Positions 17,882 to 26,356 of a stretch of 64,000 nucleotides of DNA are shown here, piece by piece. A model generated the notes under the pieces. It saw only the letters and a list, made by a program, of their open reading frames with translations. It did not search any database and had not been told where the DNA came from. Each line of letters begins with the position of its first letter. Within the stretch, counting starts at the first letter, position 1. Source of the stretch: Bog-105 sp965277855 (GTDB lineage: Bacteria > Acidobacteriota > Terriglobia > Bryobacterales > Bryobacteraceae); contig OZ255847.1 of NCBI GenBank assembly GCA_965277855.1, positions 620,001 to 684,000 of the forward strand. Reading direction: 5' to 3'. The position numbers and the translations under genes are program-made.

Positions 17882-18332
17882 AGGAAGTTCTACTACCGCG
17901 GCCGCAGCCGCGCTTACAATCCACCAAGAGGCGAGTATATAACGGCTCTGTCGAGAAAGCTTGCGCTTTCACAATAATTGTTCTTGTCCAGCTGTAAAAC
18001 GTGCACAATCGCCGGATGCTATGCAGCGGTCGGAGGCGAGGTCAATGGGTGTCGAACAGCAAACAGAATTGCTGCTTGTCAACGCTCAACCATGAGCCAC
18101 AACTATGAGATTGATTTATCAGGGAAGGAAGAAGGGCTCGTTCAAAAAACGAGCGGGGTATTCCGGGGCAGGTGTTTAGGGCAAAATCACGGTTTGTAAA
18201 CCAGGCAGTACGAATGGTGCAAGAGTGGACTCGCACGGGATCGGCTGAAACCTCAGCGCTGCGTCCGGCCGTCACCGTGGCTGTCCCTTCTGGCAGCCGG
18301 ACGCGAGCGCTGCTCCGCTCAACTCAATGTCG
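17882..18332. other. intergenic region upstream of the Act operon
   Basis: I see no gene here. It must hold the operon promoter; the best minus-strand -10-like hexamer is TATACT (17939-17934), but no good -35 matches it. A short inverted repeat GAAAGC-TTGC-GCTTTC lies at 17955-17970. A 77-residue minus-strand frame (18042-18275) has no family signature and an odd composition, so I do not call it. Confidence 0.5.
18254..18312 (-). terminator. long hairpin after the PEP-CTERM gene
   Basis: The arms 18254-18269 and 18296-18312 pair over 16 bp with one bulged base (CAGCGCTGCGTCCGGC against GCCGGACGCGAGCGCTG), with a 26-base loop. It lies about 20 bases beyond the stop of the minus-strand PEP-CTERM gene. 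There is no U-tract, so it may be a terminator, an mRNA-stabilising hairpin or a dispersed palindromic repeat. Confidence 0.45.
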
Positions 18333-19073
18333 CTAGCTTTTCTTACGGCGTCGTGCGACTACGCCAGCTCCTAAGAGACCCAGGCCTAACATTCCTTCCA
18401 AACCAGGTTCAGGCGTCACTGTCGACGCCGGATCACCAAAGAAGGCGAAGTGCGAAACCGTGTCCTGCGTGCCTAACCAGCTTTGCGAATAGAAGTTGTA
18501 GGTGTCCTGATTGAAGTAGGGAACCAGGTTTTCGCTCACCAGTCCGAACGCGCCGTTTGGATTGAAGCTATAGGTGCCGGTCGATGCGCCGCTGCTCAAC
18601 CAATTCACGACACTCGGGCTTGACAGTGAATACCAGCCCAACTGATTTTTGCCGGCTGTCACTTCGAGCGCGGCTGATAGTGTCACGCTGCCGGTCGCCG
18701 AGAACGTCACGTCATTCGCCGAGCCGGTTTTACTCGTCGCACTCGCCGCCAAGTAACTCGCTCCAGGGTCTAGTGCCGTCCCACCATTGCAGCTGCCGCC
18801 GCCGTAAATGCAATAGCCGGCATTGTAGTTCGAGCCGTCGAGCGAACTATTGTTCCAAAACGGCCGTCCATCGGTGCCAAGCGCCGGCTCGGCAAACCAC
18901 TTTCCCGTCTGCGTCTGTAGTTTTAAGTTACTTCCACTCAGCGAAAATACGACATCGTTATAGTCGTAGTCCAGACCCTTCCAGTCTTCCACCGCGCCAA
19001 AGTATGTCCCGGCAAAAAGGGGCGCCGAAAATAGCAGCGCTGCGCCTGTCACTACAAGATTTCTCAGTTTCAT
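18333..19073 (-). CDS. PEP-CTERM exported protein with DUF4114-like domain
   Basis: A 246-residue secreted protein. The start at 19073 has GGAGG four bases upstream. A signal peptide (MKLRNLVVTGAALLFSAPLF) is followed by DWKGLDYDYNDVVFSLSG, the acidic calcium-binding-like motif of the DUF4114 group. A Ser/Gly/Asn-rich beta region runs to about residue 215. The C-terminus is a standard PEP-CTERM sorting signal: TPEPG, a hydrophobic helix (MLGLGLLGAGVVA) and the basic tail RRRKKS. Exosortase would process it at the outer surface. No exosortase gene is in the window. Confidence 0.9.
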   Translation of the reverse strand: MKLRNLVVTGAALLFSAPLFAGTYFGAVEDWKGLDYDYNDVVFSLSGSNLKLQTQTGKWFAEPALGTDGRPFWNNSSLDGSNYNAGYCIYGGGSCNGGTALDPGASYLAASATSKTGSANDVTFSATGSVTLSAALEVTAGKNQLGWYSLSSPSVVNWLSSGASTGTYSFNPNGAFGLVSENLVPYFNQDTYNFYSQSWLGTQDTVSHFAFFGDPASTVTPEPGLEGMLGLGLLGAGVVARRRKKS

Positions 19074-19282
19074 ATAGCCTCCGAAGCAAGACAGTTTGTC
19101 CTGCGCTCCGAACCGCAGAATCTCTGTCATCGATTGCAGAATACGGTCGAATGGCTATTGAGGGAAAGCTCCAGGCGTCTTGGTACGGCTGATGCAAAAA
19201 GGCGGTATAAGGGCTTGTTTCAGGCTCAATTCTGGTATCGCCCCGTACTGATTTGCGGGGTAGAGTGCCAGTGGCGTTCTGA

Positions 19283-19810
19283 TCACTTTGCCAGATACTT
19301 CTCCCGCAGAATCGCGTAGTGATGCAGCTCGTGTCCCACGGTGGTAAACACAATGCCGCGTACCGATAACCGCCACTGGCTCACCGGCCCGCGCCGCAGC
19401 CACGCTTCCGGTGAAAAGCTCTCGTACAGCAGCAGCGTCGCCGCTCGTATAGCCCGCCATTCCACCAGCAAATCAGCCAGTGTTCGTTCATTGGCGTGGC
19501 CGCCTGCCACGTAGTCCGCCTGCTCGAAGCCAGGTAGTGGCGTCTCGTCCCCACGCGCCAGGCGCAGCGCCCGGTAGCAGAAAATACGTTCCGTGTCCGC
19601 CAGATGTCCCAATATCTCTTTTGCAGTCCACTTGCCCGGTGCATAGCGGAAGTCGCCGGTGCGCGCCTCCCCGATCTCCTCGAACAAGGCGGCCGTTCGT
19701 TTCCCTTGTTGCTCTAGTACTGGCATCACGTCGCCCTCCGGCACGAGCGCCACATACGCTTGCGCGATCGGCGATACTTCCTCTGCTTCCGGTCTGCTCC
19801 AGTCCTTCAT
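19283..19810 (-). CDS. DinB-like (YfiT/DinB_2) metal-binding protein
   Basis: A 175-residue four-helix-bundle protein of the DinB superfamily. The three metal-binding histidines fit: His in EILGHLADTERIF near 68, and HELHHYAIL near 160. Many members are thiol-dependent S-transferases (bacillithiol or mycothiol type), but the substrate here cannot be told from sequence. It is transcribed divergently from the TIM-barrel gene. Confidence 0.85.
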   Translation of the reverse strand: MKDWSRPEAEEVSPIAQAYVALVPEGDVMPVLEQQGKRTAALFEEIGEARTGDFRYAPGKWTAKEILGHLADTERIFCYRALRLARGDETPLPGFEQADYVAGGHANERTLADLLVEWRAIRAATLLLYESFSPEAWLRRGPVSQWRLSVRGIVFTTVGHELHHYAILREKYLAK

Positions 19811-19866
19811 AGGCCCACGGTAGCAGCCGGGTTAGGATTATGCCTGCCTGCTAAATTTTGAGCAGG

Positions 19867-20904
19867 ATGATGACTCGCCGAGCATTTGTCGCTTCTTCCG
19901 TCGCTTCTTCCGCCGCCTGGTCCGTGGCCGCTGCCGCGGTCGCCGCCAAGGTCAGACTCGGTATCGATCTGTTTAGCCTGCGCGGCCAGAACTGGTCGCC
20001 CATTCAATACCTCGATTACTGCGCCGCACGTCAGGTCGCGGTAGTGCATTTTTCCGAAATCCGGTTTCTGGGCAGCCTCGATCCGCAAAACCTGCGCAGC
20101 GTTCGGGAGCACGCCGGGCAGCTCGGCCTAGCCGTCGAAATCGGTATGCGCTCGATCTGCCCCTCGTCCAAAATGTTCGAGAAAGGGCAGGGAACCGCGC
20201 CCGAGCAACTCACCCGCATGATCGACGCGGCGCACATTGTCGGTTCGCCTATCGTGCGCGCCGTGCTGGGCAGTGCGGACGACCGCCATCCTGGTCCGAT
20301 TGAAGCGCACATTGCCGATACTATTCAGGTGCTGCGCAGCGTGCGGTCGAAAGCGCAGGACAACCAGATCAAAATTGCTATCGAAAACCACGCCGGGGAT
20401 ATGCAGGCGCGCGAATTGAAGATGCTGGTGGAAGAAGCGGGCCCGGAGTTCGTTGGCGTCTGCCTCGATTCCGGCAATCCTCTCTGGACCATCGAAGACC
20501 CTCATCTCACGCTCGAGACTTTGCATCCCTACGTGCTCACCAGCCATCTGCGCGACAGTGCCGTTTGGACCACACCCGAAGGCGCCGCCGTCACCTGGGT
20601 GCAGATGGGCCGGGGCAATGTGGATATTTCGGGGTACGTAAAACGCTTTGCGGAACTCTGTCCGGGGAAGCCGCTCTCGCTTGAATCCATCGTCTTTGGC
20701 CCGCGCCGCTTGCCTTATCACGATCCAAAATTTTGGGAGGCCTACCGCAACACCCCGGCCTGGGAATTCGAACGTTTTGCCGAACTTGCCGCGCGCGGCA
20801 AGCCCTACCCGGATGAGCCCTGGCAAACTCCGAACGAAGCGCGGCGGGAACGCGACGCCCTCGACGAAAGCCTCGCGTTCACTAAAAAGATTCTGGCGGG
20901 GTAG
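19867..20904 (+). CDS. sugar phosphate isomerase/epimerase-type TIM barrel, exported
   Basis: A 345-residue xylose-isomerase-like TIM-barrel protein (AP endonuclease family 2 fold). It begins with a Tat-like signal (MTRRAFVASSVASSAAW). Barrel strands carry the usual acidic and histidine metal ligands: KIAIENHAGDMQ (Glu and His), GVCLDSGNPLW (Asp), TSHLRDSAVW (His and Asp) and LSLESIVFG (Glu). Two ATG codons (19867 and 19870) lie next to each other. The product probably acts on a sugar or sugar acid in the periplasm; the substrate is unknown. Confidence 0.85.
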   Translation: MMTRRAFVASSVASSAAWSVAAAAVAAKVRLGIDLFSLRGQNWSPIQYLDYCAARQVAVVHFSEIRFLGSLDPQNLRSVREHAGQLGLAVEIGMRSICPSSKMFEKGQGTAPEQLTRMIDAAHIVGSPIVRAVLGSADDRHPGPIEAHIADTIQVLRSVRSKAQDNQIKIAIENHAGDMQARELKMLVEEAGPEFVGVCLDSGNPLWTIEDPHLTLETLHPYVLTSHLRDSAVWTTPEGAAVTWVQMGRGNVDISGYVKRFAELCPGKPLSLESIVFGPRRLPYHDPKFWEAYRNTPAWEFERFAELAARGKPYPDEPWQTPNEARRERDALDESLAFTKKILAG

Positions 20905-21200
20905 GCTTTTGCAAGACGCGCAGAAGGGGGGGGTTTTTACCGTCCATAAAAGAAGTCGACGGTAGTTACTCGTATGGGCAGGAGGGGTGCGCGGAACGTC
21001 GATCACGCGTGAATGGAAATCAACTGTGCCTTTTATTATCAGTAAGTTAGCATGGTTTTGGGGGAGGGCTGGAGAAAACCGTTTGGGTATTCTTCCGATG
21101 CCGGGAAGTGGGCGGACGGAGGAGACAGAGAGATGGTTCCGGAGGAGGAGAAGGGATGAAGAACGGTACTAATGGAGATTTTTTGGGGTGTGATGCTGCC
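20905..21200. other. intergenic region, nothing convincing
   Basis: No supported gene. A weak hairpin (TACCGTC/GACGGTA, 20938-20964) next to a run of eight G and five T lies just beyond the TIM-barrel stop and may help termination. Confidence 0.4.
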
Positions 21201-21650
21201 CTAATTTATCGCCGCGGAAGCAGTCGGAGTGAATGCGAAGAGTGACGGCGACAAGTCCACCATTTCACCCGAGGGCTGAACCAGGGTCACCAGAACGATC
21301 TTTTCCGGCACCCATTCGTTCCAAACTGCTGTTGTTTTGTTCCACCACTGGTTGAGGCTGGAAGGGAATGGCGGAGGCAGCTTGTCCCAGTTGAGCCGCG
21401 CACTCGAAAAGAGCCAGAGATGGATCTGGCTATTGCGGTCCGCTGGTCCGTTGCTGATGTTCCCCGTCGCTGCGAAAATCAATGCGGGCTTTTCGGCGGT
21501 GGCCGTGTCGATCCACAGCATGCCCCTGTCGGCGCAATCGTGGGGCACGCATCCATTCGCCGTAACGAAGCGGTTCTCATTTACCAAAACACGTCCGGGG
21601 ACGCCCATGAACTGCTGCGCGAGCTCGGCAACCGGCGTAAACACAGCGTC
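21201..21650 (-). pseudogene. C-terminal part of an exported-protein gene cut by IS630
   Basis: This is the downstream half of a gene split by the IS630 element; the upstream half is at 22735-23016. The frame reads DAVFTPVAELAQQFMGVPG and continues through NENRFVTANGCVPHDCADRG and GMLWIDTATAEKPALIFAAT to LSPSLFAFTPTASAAIN. A GTG at 21644 opens the frame, but the homologous reading starts at the IS edge. Removing the IS and one TA copy does not put the two halves in the same frame: the joint would hit TAA in this frame. So the gene carries an additional one-base shift or lost bases. Function unknown; the intact form is an exported, cysteine-containing acidobacterial-type protein. Confidence 0.75.
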
Positions 21651-22190
21651 TTAAGTAATTGCGCATAATCGTCGCAGGGTATCGTTGGGCTTTGTCCATT
21701 CGGCGAACTGATCTTCGACGGCGGAAACGACTCCATCGAGGAATCCGAAATAACGATTGTGCAGACGCAACCGGCGCGTGAGTTTCCAGACCCGTTCGAT
21801 AGGGTTGAGTTCCGGGCTGTAAGGAGGCAGGAAGTCCAAGCGAAATTGTGGAGCCTGTTGATCACGCCAAGGCAGCTGGAGTTTGGAGCGATGATACTGC
21901 GCGTTGTCACTGATGGCGAGGACGCGACGTCCGGAAACAGCGCTGGCCTCGCGGAAGATTTTGAGGAACTCCCAGAAGGACTCGCCGTTGAATCGGCCGG
22001 TCTCGCGGCGAAACAAAAATTCGCCATCCCGCAAACGGACTGCGGCGAAGTAGCCTACGCTCTTCCGGGTCGGATGATGGTACACGATCGGATCTCTGGT
22101 TTCCGGTGGAACCCACATACGGCAACGGGATCCCTGTTGCTGAAAATGCACTTCGTCCAGCGCCCAGAGGTCCACGGCATTGTCCCGCAT
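21651..22190 (-). CDS. IS630 transposase, C-terminal frame (DDE catalytic)
   Basis: A 179-residue frame with the DDE catalytic triad: Asp in LWALDEVHF, Asp in VLAISDNAQYH, and Glu in ELNPIERVWKL. It is probably made as a fusion with the upstream frame by slippage. Its stop codon TAA lies across the element edge, formed by the target TA plus the next base outside the element. Confidence 0.88.
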   Translation of the reverse strand: MRDNAVDLWALDEVHFQQQGSRCRMWVPPETRDPIVYHHPTRKSVGYFAAVRLRDGEFLFRRETGRFNGESFWEFLKIFREASAVSGRRVLAISDNAQYHRSKLQLPWRDQQAPQFRLDFLPPYSPELNPIERVWKLTRRLRLHNRYFGFLDGVVSAVEDQFAEWTKPNDTLRRLCAIT

Positions 22191-22720
22191 TAACTTGCGG
22201 AGTTTTTTTTATGCGCTTTCTGGCGCGTCGGGTCGGCTCGCGCCAAAACGGGCCGGGGCTTGCGGAGCCGGAACTCGAACTGCCGGAACAAACGCTGGCA
22301 TTGACGGACCCCCAAGTGGATGCCGTAGGTCTTCGCCAGCCAGGCCGACAGCGTCTTGCCATCCCACAGGTTGACGCGCATCCCCGCGTCGCTCGGCCTC
22401 TCTCGCAACACTCGATTGATCTCTTTGATCTGCTTCTCACTCAGCCGGCTGGGGCGTCCGGACCGTTCTCCCTCGGCCAGACCCCCCAATCCCTGCTGCT
22501 CGAAACGGTGAACCCAATACTCGACGGAACGCGGTGCATCTCCCAAAAGCCGTGCTACTTCAGGGCAGGTCATACCCTGGGCGACCAGCAAAACGCCATG
22601 CAACCGGTGATCGTAGCGCGACTCCTCAGAACGCTGGATCTCTTGCTGCAAACCAAGCACCGACATCGCGTCCGATATCCTCAGTGGTCTCATAATGTCA
22701 GCAGACCACGTTTCACTCAT
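22190..22720 (-). CDS. IS630 transposase, N-terminal frame (helix-turn-helix)
   Basis: A 176-residue DNA-binding half of the transposase starting at the ATG at 22720, with a TTG at 22729 as an alternative. It has a winged/paired helix-turn-helix (GMTCPEVARLLGDAPRSVEY near 50-70) and a second HTH-like region (SEKQIKEINRVLRERPSD). It ends shortly after a run of eight A residues in the mRNA, where a -1 shift would continue into the DDE frame. Confidence 0.88.
   Translation of the reverse strand: MSETWSADIMRPLRISDAMSVLGLQQEIQRSEESRYDHRLHGVLLVAQGMTCPEVARLLGDAPRSVEYWVHRFEQQGLGGLAEGERSGRPSRLSEKQIKEINRVLRERPSDAGMRVNLWDGKTLSAWLAKTYGIHLGVRQCQRLFRQFEFRLRKPRPVLARADPTRQKAHKKNSAS
22203..22210 (-). other. 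A8 slippery run for transposase frameshifting
   Basis: Eight T on the plus strand read as A8 in the minus-strand mRNA (CATAAAAAAAACTCC). In the first frame this is read as His-Lys-Lys-Asn. A -1 shift gives Lys-Lys-Lys-Leu-Arg and runs on into the DDE frame. Ribosomal slippage or transcriptional slippage would both work. Confidence 0.7.
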
Positions 22721-22734
22721 GATGCGCAATTACT

Positions 22735-23016
22735 TATGACGTTGTGTTTAAATCGTCCGTGATCGAACCAAAAGCTCTGGCGCTGGCGCAAGGAAACTTT
22801 GAGCAAGGCCGCAAATCGCGGATCCCAGTTCAGTCGGTTTTCCTGTCCTGCCTGATCAGCTGCTTGTGTTTCGGGCGTAGCAGGAACGGCGAAATCTCGA
22901 ATCCACGAAAGATCGGTAGCCGGCGTTGTCTTCTTCGTTTGAGCGGACGTCCCGACGCAGCCGAGGAGTATCGCCACGGCGACCACGGTCAGTGCAAAGC
23001 GCGAGGTGCGATCCAT
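22735..23016 (-). pseudogene. N-terminal part of the exported-protein gene cut by IS630
   Basis: The upstream half of the interrupted gene. It starts at 23016 with a signal peptide or lipobox-like N-terminus (FALTVVAVAILLGCVGTSAQ) and continues with DLSWIRDFAVPATPETQAAD and RFAALLKVSLRQRQSFWFDH. It then runs into the IS inverted repeat and stops inside it. The C-terminal half lies at 21201-21650, in a frame offset by one base. Confidence 0.75.
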
Positions 23017-23327
23017 GACTCGATCCTACTGGTCTTTCTTGAACCATACACCCGTCCCGGAGTCGGGGTCTCTCAGAGCAATGGCACTTAGCTTTTGGGA
23101 CGTGAATATCGCGTTTCTTTTAAGCGGGGTAAAAAGCAGAAAAGATGGCAGGCTCTCCAAAAACCGCGGATGCGTTTTGGTGTCTTCGCCTCACCTCCGG
23201 GCAGAGCACCACTACGGTGACAGGCGAAAACGTCTGTTCCACGAGAGGCACACTGGTTGATTTTGGAAAAACTAAGTACCCGTGGTCTCCCAGAACCGGC
23301 ACGTCGAAGTTTATCTTGGAAGATTTA
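23017..23327. other. intergenic region, no gene recognised
   Basis: About 310 bases with short frames on both strands that show no family features. It should contain the promoter of the IS-split gene on the minus strand, but I cannot place it. The SDR gene ends at its right border. Confidence 0.4.
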
Positions 23328-24086
23328 TCAGCGATTGACGGGTGGCCTCACAGTGATTACGGTTCCGGAGAGATGTTGGGCCGCGTCGCTGCATAGAAAG
23401 GCAGTCAACGCGACAAGGTCCTCCGGCTCGCCGACCCGGCCGCCCGGGTAATTGGAAGCGACACGCTTCACGTAGTCTTCCCCAACGATCGCGCGCATGC
23501 CGGGCGTATCGGTCAGGCCTGGCGCAAGGGCAACGGTTCGGATGCCCTGATCGGCGAGTTCCTGGTGCACCGTGTTGGCGAGAATGTTGATGGCTGCCTT
23601 CGATCCGCCGTACGCTGCGCCTCCCGGGTTCGTCTGCACGGCAGCCGCGCTCGAAAGATAGATGATGCGACCGCCGCCGCCGCGGATCATCACCGGCGCG
23701 AAGTGCTTAGTGGTCAAAAAGCTGCCGATCAGGTTGGAGCGCAGCACCCTTTCAAACACGGAAAGTTCCATTGCGAGCACCGGGTGGCGGCCGGGCATCC
23801 ATCCGGCGTTGTTGAGCAAGGCATCGACTCGCCCGTAGGTAGCGTCGACCACCGCAGCGGCCTGGATGACGGCGGTCTCATCGCCCACATCGGCTGCCAC
23901 CGCCAAGGCGGGCGGAGCATCAGGAAGCTTTTCGATTTCGTCAACTACCAGCTGCGCCTTTTCGCGCTCGCGTGCGAGAACAGCCACCCGAGCACCGTCG
24001 CTGGCAAGTCCCAACGCCAGGGTACGACCGATACCTCGCGCCGCGCCGGTTATTACGACGACTTTGCCTGCAATATCTATGTTCAC
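23328..24086 (-). CDS. short-chain dehydrogenase/reductase
   Basis: A 252-residue classical SDR. The cofactor motif is TGAARGIG at about 14-21, NNAG follows near 90, and the catalytic Ser and Tyr/Lys are in IYLSSAAAV and AAYGGSKAAIN near 145 and 160. The C-terminus lacks the usual INVDGG and ends TVITVRPPVNR. It is the last gene of a minus-strand run (aminotransferase, macro-domain protein, unknown, SDR). Substrate unknown. Confidence 0.9.
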   Translation of the reverse strand: MNIDIAGKVVVITGAARGIGRTLALGLASDGARVAVLAREREKAQLVVDEIEKLPDAPPALAVAADVGDETAVIQAAAVVDATYGRVDALLNNAGWMPGRHPVLAMELSVFERVLRSNLIGSFLTTKHFAPVMIRGGGGRIIYLSSAAAVQTNPGGAAYGGSKAAINILANTVHQELADQGIRTVALAPGLTDTPGMRAIVGEDYVKRVASNYPGGRVGEPEDLVALTAFLCSDAAQHLSGTVITVRPPVNR

Positions 24087-24104
24087 TGTCTTTTGCGCAG
24101 CGCC

Positions 24105-24608
24105 CTAATTCCGCGAGCCCACATTTTCCGTACGGCCGGCCAGCGGCTTTACAATCGGTCCGCCACACACGCCTACGCCCGTATTCATCAGAGCGCTCAA
24201 CAAATTGAACAGCACCGCATAGACAACCTGTTCGGTCACCAGCTGCCGACCCGGCATGCGGAAACTTCCTGGCAACTCTTTGGCGATCTGCACACGCACC
24301 GCATGGATCGACGTTCGCCCAGCACGATCGCGTTGATTTGCCAGTGAGAGAGGGGTTTGCAAAACTGCGCCCGAAGTTCCGTCCACATAAAACTGACAGC
24401 GCGAAAACCAGCCCAGGTTTCCGGGATCGGCTGCATCGAACAGCAGTAGCGGGGCCTCCCGGTCAATCGCCGAAAGGTCGAGCGAGAGCACGCGCTGCTG
24501 ATCGTCGATTTTGAAGACAAAGCCAGTCTGCTTTGCAATACTGCCGATGAACTCCGGGTCCAGTTCGAGCAGCAAATACTTGGTTAAGCCAGCCTCCAGG
24601 ACTTGCAT
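24105..24608 (-). CDS. hypothetical protein, 167 aa
   Basis: I do not recognise this protein. It is soluble with alternating strands and helices (YLLLELDPEFIGSIA, FVFKIDDQQRVLSLDLSAID). A later hydrophobic stretch (LVTEQVVYAVLFNLLSALM) is too short and polar to be called a TM helix with confidence. It begins about 25 bases from the macro-domain stop and ends 18 bases before the SDR, so it is probably co-transcribed with both. Confidence 0.6.
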   Translation of the reverse strand: MQVLEAGLTKYLLLELDPEFIGSIAKQTGFVFKIDDQQRVLSLDLSAIDREAPLLLFDAADPGNLGWFSRCQFYVDGTSGAVLQTPLSLANQRDRAGRTSIHAVRVQIAKELPGSFRMPGRQLVTEQVVYAVLFNLLSALMNTGVGVCGGPIVKPLAGRTENVGSRN

Positions 24609-24633
24609 GTATGAACCCTATTGTAGAGGTAGT

Positions 24634-25212
24634 TCAGGCTCCGGCTGAAAGGCTGCCGCGCAGTTTTTGGGCATGTTGCCGGTAGATGTCGTGGTCTCGT
24701 TCACTGAACTGGATCAGCTTCACTGTATGCAGCGGTCCGGAGTGCTCTTGCAGCCAGTCCGCGATGGTCCGCACCGCGATTTCGGCTGCTTCTTCGATCG
24801 GATAGCCATAAACGCCGGTACTGATCGAAGGAAAGCTTATGGTCTTCACATCCCGTTCAGACGCCAGCTTGAGGCAGGTCGAATAACACGCGGCGAGCAG
24901 TTCGCTTTCGCCGTTGCGCCCGTCGCGGTAGCGTGGACCGACAGCATGGAACACATATTTAGCCGGCAAGTTTCCAGCGCTCGTTACGACGGCGCTCCCG
25001 GTCGGGCAGCCGCCCTGTTCGGCCCGGATTGCGTCAAGCTCTCGCATGAGCTGCGGGCCGCCTGCCCGGTGAATCGCCCCGTCCACTCCGCCGCCGCCGG
25101 CTAAGGCCGAGTTGGCCGCATTTACAATCGCGTCGACTTTAATCGCGGTGATGTCTCCCTTCAAAAACTGTAGATGAGACAGCCCGACTTGGATGGAAAA
25201 ATCGTTCGACAT
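24634..25212 (-). CDS. macro-domain (ADP-ribose-binding) protein
   Basis: A 192-residue stand-alone macro domain of the YmdB/MacroD type. The ligand motifs are complete: GDITAIKVDAIVNAANSAL, the glycine loop GGGGVDGAIHRAGG, and the phosphate loop FPSISTGVYGYPIEEA. Such proteins remove O-acetyl-ADP-ribose or ADP-ribose from acidic residues. It starts eight bases before the end of the aminotransferase gene region and is likely in the same transcript. A role in NAD turnover or ADP-ribosylation reversal is inferred from the family only. Confidence 0.93.
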   Translation of the reverse strand: MSNDFSIQVGLSHLQFLKGDITAIKVDAIVNAANSALAGGGGVDGAIHRAGGPQLMRELDAIRAEQGGCPTGSAVVTSAGNLPAKYVFHAVGPRYRDGRNGESELLAACYSTCLKLASERDVKTISFPSISTGVYGYPIEEAAEIAVRTIADWLQEHSGPLHTVKLIQFSERDHDIYRQHAQKLRGSLSAGA

Positions 25213-25219
25213 AGCCGTT

Positions 25220-26338
25220 TTACAGACAGTCTTCGATCGCGGTGAGCAGAATATCTACGTTGCCGTCGGTGGCGAGCGGACCCATCGTGCCGATGCGCAG
25301 AATCTTGCCTGCCAGCTGACCCAGTCCACCCGCCACCTCGATGCCATGCCGGCTGAGGAGCCTTTCCCGAAGCTGCGCCTCGTCGCTTCCCGCCGGCGGC
25401 ACCGCCGTCGTCAAATGCCAGACACGCTCATCGGGATTCTCGACGAAAGGTGTGAAGCCCAGCCGAGTGAGCCCGTTCACCAGCCGCTGACCGGCGCGTT
25501 TATGTCGCTGCCACCGCTCCTTCAGACCTTCTTCTTCGATCGCTGCCAGTGATTGATGGAGTGCGTAATAGAGCGGCGGCGAGGGGGTGTGCTGGTAAAC
25601 GTGCTGCTCGCCAAAATATTTGTCCATCAGCTGCAAGTCGAGATACCAGGTGAAAACCGGTTCTTTTCGTGCAACAATCTGCTCCCAAGCCTTCGGGGCG
25701 ATGGTGATGGGCGACAAGCCAGCTGGGCAGCTCAAACCTTTTTGCGAACAGCTGAAGGCCACATCGATGCCGACCGAATCGAGTTCAACCGGCATTGCGC
25801 CGAGCGATGTCACGCAGTCGGCAAGCACGAGGGCGCCTGCTTTGCGTGCAACCGGCGCAATTGCTCGTCCCGATTGATAGGCGCCGGTCGACGTCTCCGC
25901 TTGCACAAACGCAACCACCTGCGGCCGCTCTCGCTCGATTGCCTGTTGTGCTTCGTCCTCGATGAAGACTTCGCCCCAGGGCTTCGCGACCCGCACTACC
26001 TGAGCCCGTTGGCGTTCGGCCATGGTAGCGATTCGTTCCGCAAAGACCCCGGCGGTGAAGACGACAACTTTAGCGCCCGGCTCAACCAGGTTCGCTACTG
26101 CCGCCTCCATAGCGCCGCTACCACTGGCCGGCGCGAGAAACATTTTTTCATTGGCGGTGCCAAATGCTTCGCGCAAACCAGATTGAATGTCGCCCATCAC
26201 TTCCAGGAAGTAGGGATCGCGCAATCCTACGACCGGCTGCGCGAGCGCTTCGTAGGCTCGTGGATCCACCATGGAAGGTCCGGGTCCGTAGAGCAGCCGC
26301 TTGGGTGGCGCAATTCGCTTGGTCGCCGTTGTAGTCAT
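25220..26338 (-). CDS. class V aminotransferase (alanine-glyoxylate/serine-pyruvate type)
   Basis: A 372-residue PLP enzyme. The N-terminal LYGPGPSMVDPR and GLRDPYFLEVM segments, the LAPASGSGAMEAA phosphate-binding region, the Asp of ADCVTSLGAMPV, and the Schiff-base lysine in SCSQKGLSCPAGL are all present. This is the AGXT/SgaA branch of fold type I class V. It probably moves an amino group between alanine or serine and glyoxylate or pyruvate. The following macro-domain gene lies only 7 bases away. Confidence 0.93.
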   Translation of the reverse strand: MTTTATKRIAPPKRLLYGPGPSMVDPRAYEALAQPVVGLRDPYFLEVMGDIQSGLREAFGTANEKMFLAPASGSGAMEAAVANLVEPGAKVVVFTAGVFAERIATMAERQRAQVVRVAKPWGEVFIEDEAQQAIERERPQVVAFVQAETSTGAYQSGRAIAPVARKAGALVLADCVTSLGAMPVELDSVGIDVAFSCSQKGLSCPAGLSPITIAPKAWEQIVARKEPVFTWYLDLQLMDKYFGEQHVYQHTPSPPLYYALHQSLAAIEEEGLKERWQRHKRAGQRLVNGLTRLGFTPFVENPDERVWHLTTAVPPAGSDEAQLRERLLSRHGIEVAGGLGQLAGKILRIGTMGPLATDGNVDILLTAIEDCL

Positions 26339-26356
26339 TTCTTCAAAATATCAGTC

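Larger units (their letters stand above)
21654..22734 (-). mobile_element. IS630-family insertion sequence
   Basis: A complete 1081-base element. Terminal inverted repeats AGTAATTGCGCAT (21654-21666) and ATGCGCAATTACT (22722-22734) match perfectly over 13 bases. TA dinucleotides flank both ends (21652-21653, 22735-22736), the target duplication of the IS630/Tc1 group. It carries two overlapping transposase frames and interrupts an exported-protein gene. Perfect ends and open frames suggest a recent insertion. Confidence 0.93.

Noticed and set aside
18042..18275. 77-residue minus-strand frame upstream of the Act operon
   Set aside because: No ribosome-binding site, no family feature, and composition unlike neighbouring genes.
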